Assembly: GCA_964036275.1 (NCBI GenBank)
Contig: OZ038435.1
Span: 24,151,581-24,215,580, forward strand
Source: Litoditis marina
Lineage: Eukaryota > Nematoda > Chromadorea > Rhabditida > Rhabditidae
DNA: 64,000 bases
Reading direction: 5' to 3'
The notes beneath the pieces are model-generated. The model saw only the letters and a program-made list of their open reading frames with translations. It was not told the DNA's origin and did no database searches. Position numbers and translations under genes: made by a program. Positions 1 through 9,298 of the stretch are shown one piece after another. Numbering within the stretch: position 1 is the stretch's first letter; each line of letters opens with the position of its first letter.

Positions 1-1189
1 TGGTATCATACTTCAAATTTTACTTGAATTGGTTAGGACTGAGCTGAGTTATAACGCAATTTGATTTACCCCGACAGAGAGGGCGAGAGAGTGCACATAA
101 TGAAGAGACGCAGAGACATTTTCAAAGACCTATAACTTGATGAAAAAAAATTTTTTTCGAAAAAAAGTTTGCGCCCCCAAGGTTTGAGTGGGATATCTAT
201 CGTGTCCCAAATTTTCAGTCAAATCGGTTCACACATAAAAATTTCCCAGGAGTGCGCACACACACTGACACACGACGGAAGTTGGCGCTCTTGATGAAGC
301 GAAAACGTCATAACTTGGCTCAAACTTGACCGATTTCGTTCAAATTTCGAACATAGCTTGTAAATGTGCCATAGAAAATCAGCAAATCATAAAAAGTTCT
401 GATTTGCACAATTGGACCTTTTTGAGAGTGAACTAAAAAAATGAAAGCGCGCATTAGCCGGACCAAAGACAAATCTCGCACAGCGCTTCGCGCTGCGCGC
501 GATTTTTTAATCGGAGTCACTGTTTGGAAAACATTCTTTCTTCAGGTTTTCATAATTGAGGTTAACACTGTGGGACAACTAAAACCGTTTATAAGGTCTT
601 AGTGGTGAATGTAGTGGTATAAATACTCATAAATGTGTTCACCTTCAAGTGTTCTGTGAAACTCTCGTCACCTTTACACCTTTACTGTTCTCTTTAGTTG
701 CGCCGAACCAAAACTATAACAAAATTGATAACAATTCGATATTTATGTCCCTCATACAGCTTGTGTCAGAATGAAGAAACTCCTAGTCAATACCGGGTTG
801 TCAGATTAGAGTTTTCTATTATGTATAGCGTAAAAAAGATGGGCTGTACAATGTGCTTAGCATACGTAAAAAAATTCATAGTCGGTAAAAGTGAGCATGA
901 GTATACCCTAAAACGAAGAATATGTCATTGGAAAACATGATTTATCTTCAATTCTACCGAGAATCTATAACATTACCCCAAAAACTGAGCATGCCCCCGT
1001 CAAAACCGGGCAAAGGCTTTTACGTTTGGTGCTTCGATATAACCATTGGCATTTGATGGAAACTTTTTCATCTCTTCAAGTTCCGAAGCGTGATTCACCC
1101 CAAGCCACATATGGGGAATTTTCAAGGAGGGGGCTCCTGAGGTCTGCGTATCCAGGAAATGAGAACTTGTGGAACGTTTCTGTTCTATA

Positions 1190-1440
1190 GTTTGTTGCAT
1201 TTTTTTTTCCCATTCCCACTGAGACTTTGGCAGCGTGCCAATGAAACTTCGAATGAGCATATTTTACAGAAATACCAGGTTTATGAGAGTAATTTCGTCT
1301 ATGTACTATAACAAAGGTTATCTGCCGCTCAGAAAAACTTTTGGTGTTTTGCAAAACAGTCAAATGGAGAAAAGCCGCCTGGAAGTTTTGTTGGCACGCT
1401 ACCGTTGTCTCAGTGTGAGTGGCGAAGACTGTACACTATC
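1190..1440. mobile_element. Inverted-repeat element, CATTCCCACTGAGAC family (copy 1)
   Basis: The left end carries CATTCCCACTGAGAC followed by GGCAGCGTGCCAA; the right end carries the degenerate inverse near 1395-1435. Three other copies occur at 33143-33379, 35502-35740 and 58371-58608. It lies inside the large palindrome, so one of the two inserted into the other. Confidence 0.6.
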
Positions 1441-2037
1441 ATTGTTGGGATTTGGGATAGTATCAGTTAGATGGTTTGGAATGGTCAATGGACAGGTGAG
1501 GAGTAAAGAAAACTCTCATTGATCTGGTTTGCGAAGAATTCAAAAATGTCGGGAAGGTCGAAATCAAGGTAAAGCTTTAGTTACCTGGGGTTAACTACAT
1601 GTGTCCATTCCATTATAATTGAATGTAATGGTGGATTCTTTAATCAGCTGACCGATGTGCCCTGCCCATCAAATTGAGAATAACAACTTTTTCCCTTATC
1701 CTGTCTCTATCACCAGCACCAATATTCAAGTTGAATGTAGATTGGGAAAAATGGCTGGTGACGTGGATATCATCACCATGGCAGCCTCTAGTAAAAGGCA
1801 GAAGTGAAATCATGATCAGGGTGATAAACTGAACGCATTTTGTGGTCAAGGTGGGCCTTCACAATCCGTATATAGATAATTGACAATTTGTCCCCCTTCC
1901 GGGAGGCATTACTAGTAAAATCGGATCAATATTCGTCAATAGAACACCCTAGGCGATTTGAAGAACTTCAAATATAGTTTTTCTTCGGCAAACACTCGTA
2001 TTTTCCTCCACACTCCGACGTAGGCCAGTATGAATGA

Positions 2038-2360
2038 TGAAATTGACTGAGTTCTGAGAACCGCGACGCGACCGCCCCGCATGGACTGAACGCAAAAAAC
2101 AAAAAACAAAACGCAAAATTTAAACGCAATTGCGTAAACGTAGAACACAAAACAGAAAATTTTAAACGCAAAAGATGAGGCGGGCAACATGCCGGGACAC
2201 CGTGTGTTGTTGCACGGCTCATCTTTTGCGTTTAAAATTTTCTGTTTTGTGTTCTACGTTTACGCAATTGCGTTTAAATTTTGCGTTTTGTTTTTTGTTT
2301 TTTTGCGTTCAGTCCATGCGGGGCGGTCGCGTCGCGGTTCTCAGAACTCAGTCAATTTCA
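2038..2360. mobile_element. Nested hairpin element with ~142-bp inverted arms
   Basis: Bases 2038-2179 pair with 2218-2360 in inverted orientation, from TGAAATTGAC at the left end to GTCAATTTCA at the right, around a spacer of about 38 bases. It is nested between the arms of the large palindrome. Short open frames on both strands here are by-products of the palindrome. A diverged relative of the spacer and inner arm occurs near 4668-4790. Confidence 0.8.
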
Positions 2361-2519
2361 TATTTTACGACTTTTGTATGTTTGTAAACAGTTATACTTG
2401 AGTATATTTCTATTTTTCGGTTTTTGTAGCAGTAGCGGCTCCATTTGAGAGCAGTTGTCTAAGGGGCGCACAGCAGAAGACAAATCTCACAGTCGTTGGG
2501 CCCCCACTTTTTCATGAAT
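2361..2519. repeat. Single-arm copy of the 3641-4170 inverted repeat
   Basis: This stretch matches, in the same orientation, most of the right arm of the element at 3990-4170. It begins right after the nested hairpin and ends at the inner boundary of the large palindrome's right arm. It may be a remnant of a full copy split by the nested hairpin. Confidence 0.7.
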
Positions 2520-3069
2520 CGCGCGCAGCGCGAAGCGCTGGGCGAGATTTGTCTTTGGTCCGGCTAATGCGCGCTTTCATTTTTTTAGTTCACTCTCAAA
2601 AAGGTCCAATTGTGCAAATCAAAACTTTTTGTGATTTGCTGATTTTCTATGGCATATTTACAAGCTATATTCAAAATGTGAACGAAATTGATTAAGTTTG
2701 AGCCGAGTTATGACGTTATGCGCTTCATGCAGACCGCCAACTTCCGCCGTGTATCTGTCTGTCTGTCTGTCTGTGTTGGTGCGCACTCCTGGGAAATTTT
2801 TATGTGTGAACCGATTTGACTGAAAATTTGGGACACGATAGATATCCCACTCAAACCTTGGGGGCGCAAACTTTTTTTCGAAAAAAATAATTTTTCATTA
2901 AGTTATAGGTCTTTGAAAATGTCTCTGCGTCTCTTCATTTCGTGCACTCTCTCGCCCTCTCTGTCGCGGTAAATCAAATTGCGTTATAACTCAGCTCAGT
3001 CCTAACCAATTCAAGTAAAATTTGGAGTATGATACCACGACATGAACTGACATTGATTCAGATGTAAGT

Positions 3070-3560
3070 CTTCTACTGATGACGTCATCGAGGATTCTGG
3101 AGCTCGGATGACGTCATAATCGAAAAGTGCAAAGTTGATGTCACATATATTTTCAAATGATGTTTATATCTTAGGAAGGGTCAATTAACGGTGAAACTCA
3201 ATCTAAGAGTGACGTATTCTGGGATTCTGGAGACCAGATGACGTCATGTTTGAAAAGTGCAAAGTTGACGTCACATATTATTTCAAATGCTGAAAATATC
3301 TCAAAAATGGTATATTAACGATGAAACTTTATCTAAATATGACTTATTCTGGAATTCAGAAGACCAGATGACGTCAACTTTTGAAAAAATTGACGTGAAA
3401 TATGTTTTCGAATGCTGAAAGTTTCTTAAAAATGGTCAATTCACGATGAAACTTCATTCAAACATGACGTATTCTGGGAATCTGAAGGGCAGATAAAGTA
3501 AGTTTCCAGAACTGCAATGTTGACGTCATATTTTTTCGAATGATGGTAATACTTGACAAG
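3070..3560. repeat. Tandem array, about four units of ~130 bp, rich in TGACGTCA
   Basis: A unit containing ATTCTGG, CAGATGACGTCA, AAAGTGCAAAGTTGACGTCA and GATGAAACTT is repeated about every 130 bases, with decay towards the right end. TGACGTCA or close variants occur near 3079, 3109, 3239, 3265, 3369 and 3522. That octamer is the cAMP-response (CREB/ATF) palindrome; any regulatory role is inference. It begins directly outside the large palindrome. Confidence 0.7.
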
Positions 3561-3640
3561 TCATTCATTAAGAAAACAATTTTATCTGCACCGTACAGAT
3601 CAAACCACATACCTACGGCATGTGTACAAAAAGAGAAAAA

Positions 3641-4170
3641 TTCATGAAAAAGTGGAGGCCCAACGACTGTGAGATTTGTCTTCTGCTGTGCGCCGCTTAG
3701 ACAGCTACTCTCAAATGGAGCAGCTACTGCTACAAAAACCGGAAAATACTTATATACTCAAGTATAACTGTTCATTACGAACATACAAAAGTCGTAAAAT
3801 ATTTTTTCAAACCTGTAAACTATAATATACAAATCACAGATGTTAACTCAACGTAGTCAACTATAGAGATTCTGGTTTTGTACACAATGATTTGCAGTTT
3901 TGGTCCTTACTTGTTACTCTAGGTGCTATAACACTTGGCATATTATTCAACAGTTGTTCTCTCCTTTACAGCTGTGACTTGTAGATTCTAGTTTACAGGT
4001 TTGAAAAAATATTTTACGACTTTTGTATGTTCGTAATGAACAGTTATACTTGAGTATATAAGTATTTTCCGGTTTTTGTAGCAGTAGCTGCTCCATTTGA
4101 GAGTAGCTGTCTAAGCGGCGCACAGCAGAAGACAAATCTCACAGTCGTTGGGCCCCCACTTTTTCATGAA
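3641..4170. mobile_element. Inverted-repeat element with 181-bp arms
   Basis: Bases 3641-3821 are inverted at 3990-4170, starting at TTCATGAAAAAGTGG and ending at its complement. The spacer is about 170 bases. A third, single-arm copy is at 2361-2519. The short minus-strand open frame here is made by the arm and is not a gene. Confidence 0.8.
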
Positions 4171-4667
4171 TTGATCTTAGGTTTGCCTAGAGTGGATGAA
4201 AAGGGTGATCAAAACGGTACTATTGTATATTTATTCGTGTCTTGAATCTAACAGAAGGAAACACGTTACCATCGGAGTGGCAGAGGGCAAATCCATGTTA
4301 TATTGTAATCAAACGGGACTTAAAACTGTCAAAAACCATTGTTTAAGCATTCGCTCTTCTTTTAAATCTGTAGTTCAATGTTTAGTTACAACCTGACTCA
4401 TAAAAAGAAAATCTGGACTACTAATCCAAACTGGAGGTAATTCTTGGAACGGTTGACAGATTGACTTTACTATACATCCTGAATGATGTCAGAATAGACT
4501 GCGCATTTATATCATTCTGTAGTAGCATTATGGTACCAACATTCACATCGATATTTCTAACTGGCTTCATTCTTTTGGAAGTACACAATTCATATTAATT
4601 TGAATTCAAATTTCCCGCCTTCCGAAATTTGCATACAGTTGATCGGATATTATGAAATTATTCGGAA

Positions 4668-4790
4668 GACGATGAACGCGAAAAACAAAACGCAAAGCGC
4701 AAAGAAAATTGCGCAGAATTTAAATCCTGTAAAAACAGTGCACATGCAAATGATGAGGCGGGAAACATGCCCTGACAGCACGGCTCTGGT
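4668..4790. repeat. Diverged fragment related to the 2038-2360 hairpin
   Basis: It shares AACGCGAAAAACAAAACGC-like sequence and a GATGAGGCGGG..ACATGCC..CACGGCTC core with the inner arm and spacer of the nested hairpin. Only one arm is evident. The stretch from 4170 to 5000 otherwise holds no recognisable gene. Confidence 0.5.
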
Positions 4791-4989
4791 TCAATTTGTC
4801 TCCTTGAACGTCGTTCTCTCACGTCTCTACGCACCACGCTTACGTAGAGACACGAAGAGAACATTCTCATCATAATAAAGAAAACATTATATGTTACTGT
4901 TTGCATTATTTATATAAGTAGCTTCTTCATTACCTATGAAAAGGTCCAGTGATCATACTTTTGTTTTATCAGTTGAAGTTTATATTTTA

Positions 4990-5039
4990 TTCTTTTTTAT
5001 ATTCTTAGATATTATACTCTATTCAGATTCAGATCAGAT
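4990..5039 (+). promoter_or_regulatory. Putative 3' splice site upstream of the RBM42 start
   Basis: A strongly T-rich tract ends in CTATTCAG shortly before the ATG at 5062. It looks like a splice acceptor, either of a 5'UTR intron or for a trans-spliced leader. There is no transcript evidence. Confidence 0.4.
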
Positions 5040-5061
5040 ACGATTCAAATCTCTGCTTCAA

Positions 5062-8000
5062 ATGACGAGCATAGAAGACGAACTTGCTCTGTGAGTGTTT
5101 CCTTTTCAATTCCGGTTCTATAAATAGTTGTTTCAGCTCAAAAAGGCGGTTTGTTGAAGCCGGAAGGGAAACCCAGTTAGTTGCGATTGCGTTGATAATT
5201 GACAAAGTGTAATGATTTGGTTCAAATCTTAGCTAAGATTTTCAGCGATTCACTAAATCACTGAAAATATTTATAAAGTTGTTTTTATCACTGATTGGAC
5301 AGTTTTCGTTTAGCTTTGAGAGCGAAATATCCTCGCTCGTTGCGGATCCACCGGTAGCTCCCTCCAAACCTTCAACGTCTGCCAATGTAGTCGTACAAAG
5401 TAAGCCGAATCTCTCTGAAGTAACTGCTCCAGCTCAAGCGACAATCGTTGCACCGCCCGTTCCAGCTGTTATGAAGCCACCAGGTCGGTACTTTTTTGTT
5501 GTATAAATATCTTAGCAAGGTTTATGAAACAAAGTAGTCATCATAGCCATTTGGCCATTTGATCAGGGATCCTGTCTTAGTGTTGTATAATTTTGTTTTC
5601 TCACGGATTTCGTTGAGAATGTTTGAAAAGCCGAGGACACTGTTCGTCAGCACGTTAGGCTCCACTCAGTCACTCGGTAGGTAGAACTTGTTGTGTAATC
5701 TATGTAACTTTTAAGCTTTTTTACCGTCCCAAAATAGTCCGACATGGGGTAGTTTTATCGCCGTTTTCTCCTCTGTATTCGTGTGAAAGAATATTATGAA
5801 TGCCACTGCGATATTGCGATAACATTTGGGCCGGTGTTTTCTGAGTTGCAAGATTATATACCTAAAATATCACTGAGGAAATGTTATGATTCTTGAGGTT
5901 TCCATGCCCCACCAATGCCTTTCCTGCCACACCAGTTGCGTCCGATGGGCATGGGCGTCCGGGCTCCCCCGTTGCCACCACCTATGTTTGTGAATCCGCT
6001 TGCGGGGCCCATTCCTAATATCTTCGTTCCACACCAGGTTGGTTGCGCTTGTATTGTATTCTGTCTCACGTTTCTCTGTGGTCGTGTTCACCAATCATCG
6101 GGAAGCTAAAATACCTTCCCGCGGGAAGGTAGATCAGAGAAGTAGTGTGCCGATGAGAAGGATCCAGAGGCGTGGGAAGCTTTTTTTCCCCTCTTGTAAC
6201 ATTGGTGAATACGACCACTGATGAAACACGAAACGATCTCAGTCTTGTACCTACTCACCAAACGGTATTATCTAACCATTTATGTTCGATGTTATCGAGT
6301 TCAAGCTTAGTTGAAGTAAAAGTGATATGGTTACACGAATTTGGAAATGGGCGGATGAATGGGGTCCGGGGTTGTACTATTGCCCCCTATTTCGTATTCT
6401 GGGGGGGGGGGGGGGTGGGGGGGTGATTGTTAAACGTTGACATTGTACTATTGTACAAATACCCCCCCCCCCATTACAATAACCCCCCCCCCTCCCTTTC
6501 TATACGGGAATCGTATTGGGAGGGGATGATAGTACTATGGGGGGGGGGGGAGCAATTGTACAATTTTCCCCTTCTCTGTATTAACTCGGTGCTTGAATTG
6601 ATCTGGGTGTTTTAGTTGCGTATGCCTAGTATGGCTCCCGTTCCCCGGCCCTCGGCTACGTTCGAGAGTGCTCCGGCCATTTACAAAGATGAGGCCAGCA
6701 GCGAGGCCCAAGCATCTGCTCCACAAGTTGTGGTGAGTCAAACACTTACAACAAGGGATACAAGGGAGTAATGTACACTAGTACCGCGATTTGGGAGCGA
6801 TCGGCGTTTGTGTATTTTCCCCCTATAATGCTCACCTCTGTGTGTGTGAGTGTGACGGTCATTCAACTCTACAAAGGTATTCTGTAATGTTCAATTTTGC
6901 AGTAGATCAAAGTGATGTTTTTTTGCATTGTAAACCATTTGATAATCCATTTGGCATTGAGGTTGCACTTTGCATGTTTCTGAATTTTGAAACTATACTA
7001 AAATACAATGAATTTAGTGTTTGTCTGATTATGATGGTAATTCGTATTGTTAGGCTCTTGCCGCGGATGTATTAGCTATGGAGTCCAAAAGGCAAGCAGA
7101 ACTCAATGGAAAGGCGTCTGGTAGCACCGCTGGAGCGGGGGGCGGAAAAGCCGATAAACAACAGAAGCCAAAGAAGTACATTCGATCGGGTGGTGGACAG
7201 GTATGTTATGTCATGTGCATACACTAGTCAGGTTCATGTCCGACTATTCCGCAAAAAAGTAGTCCGTATTCAGATTCCGCCACGCGGACTAAAATGAACA
7301 AACTATTCGGACAGGTTGCACCCCGTGCAACTTTTTTAGAGGAGGGGGTCGTAAAGGTCCGGCAAAATGTCCAAATTGGGGTGATTTTTGCATATTTTCG
7401 GTGGTATTTTTTCTAGTTTTCCGACATATGTACACGTTTTCGACAAATTTATAAGTTGTAGAGGGGAGGGGTCGTACGGGCTGCAAGACCGGTCAACTTT
7501 GTGCTCACCCCTGCACTGGGGGGCCGTTATATGAGTAGTTTTTGGAGAAAAGCCGCCCTCCAAAAACTCATATAGAATGTGAATGTATGTCGAGCAATAA
7601 AATAGTTTCCTTCCAGGTTTGGGAAGATACCTCGCTTGCAGAATGGGATCCGAATGATTATCGAATATTTTGTGGAGACCTGGGTAATGAGGTATGTATT
7701 TCTATTTGAGTTTATTCATTTTAAGCATATTCATTTGCATTTCAAACATGAGCATTGGTTCGCGTATGTAGTTCTTTTTCATTATACCCTTCCCTTCGGG
7801 TTGGGCACATTTCTAATTTGGCTACATGTCCTATAAGACCAGAATCGTCTACTTCATAATCGTATTTCGTTAAGATTTAATTACAACCATTCGACTCTAG
7901 GTGTCCGATGAACTTCTGGCCAAAGCATTCCGGAAGTACCCCAGTTTTCAGAAAGCAAAGGTATGTCTATCCTGGTGTTATCCTACATTATGATCCTGCA

Positions 8001-9298
8001 CGCCTGCACCTAAGTTTTCCAAAATGTGGCTCTACGCTTCACTTCGTAAAAGTTTAACAAAGTGTGGTATCCCACACCTACACCTTTTTCAGCAGAGGTA
8101 GCAATTATGACACGGGTTTGTTGAATAACTAATTTCAACACTTTTTTCTTTCGAACTTGAACCGGGTCTTAGGCTGCGGTCATACTTTTTACGTCGACGT
8201 ATTACGCCCGCGTTTTTGGTGAACAAAACATGGCTATCGATTTACGCCGGCGTAATACGCCAACTAAATCAATACGCATAACATGCATTGGTTTACGTCG
8301 ACGTAAAACGCTGGCGTGAAAAGTATGGCCCGGGCCTTAGATGTTAGAAGGCAGTCTACGTCCTCTCAAAAGTTTGGTAGCGCCTATATCGAAAAGAACT
8401 TCAACCAGAAGAGTGAAGAGCCATTGAAAAATTTCATTTTCCAAATCTACCGCACCGCGTCACTTGCTAATCGAATTTTCCCGCTGAATGTGAAAACACA
8501 TAATTGTTCAAATTTTTTGAGTTGTGAACAAATTTCTTTAATGATGTAAACAATATTCTTTAGGAAAAGTCAGGTCAGGGAATGTATAGGAAACGAACAT
8601 ATAGCTGCAGTTTGAAATGACCGAATCATATCCCAGTCACAGTGTTTCCCTTTTCAAGGAGTACGTGAATTGAGTAGTCTTAGTACACGTCATTCGCCAT
8701 TCCGTTGTTCGAAGTTCTTGAATACTAACAGTTTGAATATGATAATCGTTGCAGGTAGTACGCGATGGTCGATCTAACAAGAGCAAAGGTTACGGCTTCG
8801 TTTCCTTCAAGGATGCTGAGGTTGGTGTAGAATTTACACTATTCGTAGATCAAAATCAAGGGAGATCTTGAATCTCATTGGTATGGCCCTCCCATACCAG
8901 TAAGGTCCGAAGTAGTCGGTTTTATATTCAGACTTGTGGAAAGAATGATTTTGTATCAAAAAGACAAAAATAGACAAATATTCTCGTATTCGGCGAAAAG
9001 TACTTCATTTTTCAATTTATTATGACTATTCGTACAACTTTGCTGGAGTATGATGGACCTTGTCATTCTTGCGTGAACATATTAACATGATAGAGTAGTG
9101 AACAACATGAATTGTTAGAAATTTTCATCAGTTAATGGTTTTGACTTTCAGGATTATGCACGTGCAATGCGTGAAATGGACGGAAAGTATGTTGGAAATA
9201 GGCCTATCAAATTGCGAAAATCCAACTGGAAAGACCGTCAGCTGGATGTGATAAAAAGAAAACAGAAACAGAAGGAAAAACTAGGATTGTGGAGCTAG
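5062..9298 (+). CDS. RBM42: RNA-binding protein 42 (RBM42), 9 coding exons
   Basis: Coding exons: 5062-5090, 5314-5483, 5898-6037, 6616-6732, 7054-7200, 7617-7691, 7901-7960, 8755-8820, 9152-9298. They join in frame to 316 residues. RBM42 is a single-RRM protein linked in other animals to hnRNP K, splicing and stress granules. The N-terminus has the family motif EDELALFESEISS. The middle (about 30-200) is rich in Pro, Ala and Val, as in homologues, and is probably disordered. The C-terminal RRM starts after VWEDTSLAEWDPNDY; RNP2 is IFCGDL (218-223) and RNP1 is KGYGFVSF (257-264). It ends with the family's basic tail, in which WKDRQLDV is followed by KRKQKQKEKLG. Human RBM42 is longer, the difference being in the Pro-rich part. 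ATG 5062 is chosen because the N-terminal family motif starts there. Family identity is firm; exon 1 and the central exons are less certain than exons 5-9. Confidence 0.92.
6081..6220. mobile_element. Small inverted-repeat element in RBM42 intron 3
   Basis: The ends are GTGGTCGTGTTCACCAAT and its near-perfect inverse ATTGGTGAATACGACCAC. The interior contains a short perfect palindrome (CCTTCCCGCGGGAAGG). At about 140 bp with 18-bp TIRs it looks like a MITE. Confidence 0.65.
6361..6575. repeat. Dispersed repeat with G and C homopolymer runs, copy 1
   Basis: The segment has GGTCCGGGGTTGTACTATT, a long G run, GGTGATTGTTAAACG, TGACATTGTAC and long C runs. The same order of motifs occurs near 49775-49895. 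The G and C runs can pair, so the RNA or single strand would fold. It lies in RBM42 intron 3, just before exon 4. Confidence 0.65.
7528..7576. repeat. Short hairpin in RBM42 intron 5
   Basis: TATATGAGT plus TTTTTGGAG pairs with CTCCAAAAA plus CTCATATA around a loop of about ten bases. The stem is short and no second copy was found here. Around it, 7331-7480 contains two loose copies of AGAGGNGGGGTCGTA. Confidence 0.5.
8169..8340. mobile_element. Palindromic MITE in RBM42 intron 7
   Basis: The ends are TTAGGCTGCGGTCATACTTTT and a diverged inverse ending in GCCCGGGCCTTAG. The interior repeats ACGTCGACGTA and GGCGTAATACGCC-like palindromes. The whole segment reads as a foldback element. Confidence 0.65.
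8885..9066. mobile_element. CCAGTAAGGTCCGA-family MITE in RBM42 intron 8
   Basis: The left end CCATACCAGTAAGGTCCGA and the right end TTCGTACAACTTTGCTGGAGTATG form the family's inverted ends. Flanks ATGGCCCT and ATGGACCT (7 of 8) look like an 8-bp target duplication. Relatives are at 18344-18521, 46324-46508, 52028-52206, 57531-57682 and 58946-59040. Confidence 0.7.

Larger units (their letters stand above)
1..3037. mobile_element. Large palindromic element with ~500-bp terminal inverted repeats
   Basis: Bases 1-503 return in inverted orientation at about 2518-3037. The outer ends are TGGTATCATA and TATGATACCA; the inner ends are a palindromic GCGCGCAGCGCGAAGCG stretch. The right arm is about 17 bp longer, mainly from a TCTG microsatellite near 2756-2776. 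The interior holds at least three further repeat pieces (listed separately) and no convincing coding region. This looks like a long-TIR non-autonomous DNA transposon or foldback element. It starts at the first base of the window, so its true left end is unknown. No transposase was seen. Confidence 0.75.

Noticed and set aside
5137..5214. Possible RBM42 exon after the CAG at 5136
   Set aside because: It runs into an in-frame stop; splicing from 5090 to 5314 instead restores the conserved EDELALFESEI motif.
7528..7576. MicroRNA precursor
   Set aside because: The stem of about 18 bp with a 10-base loop is shorter than usual pre-miRNAs and lacks supporting evidence.
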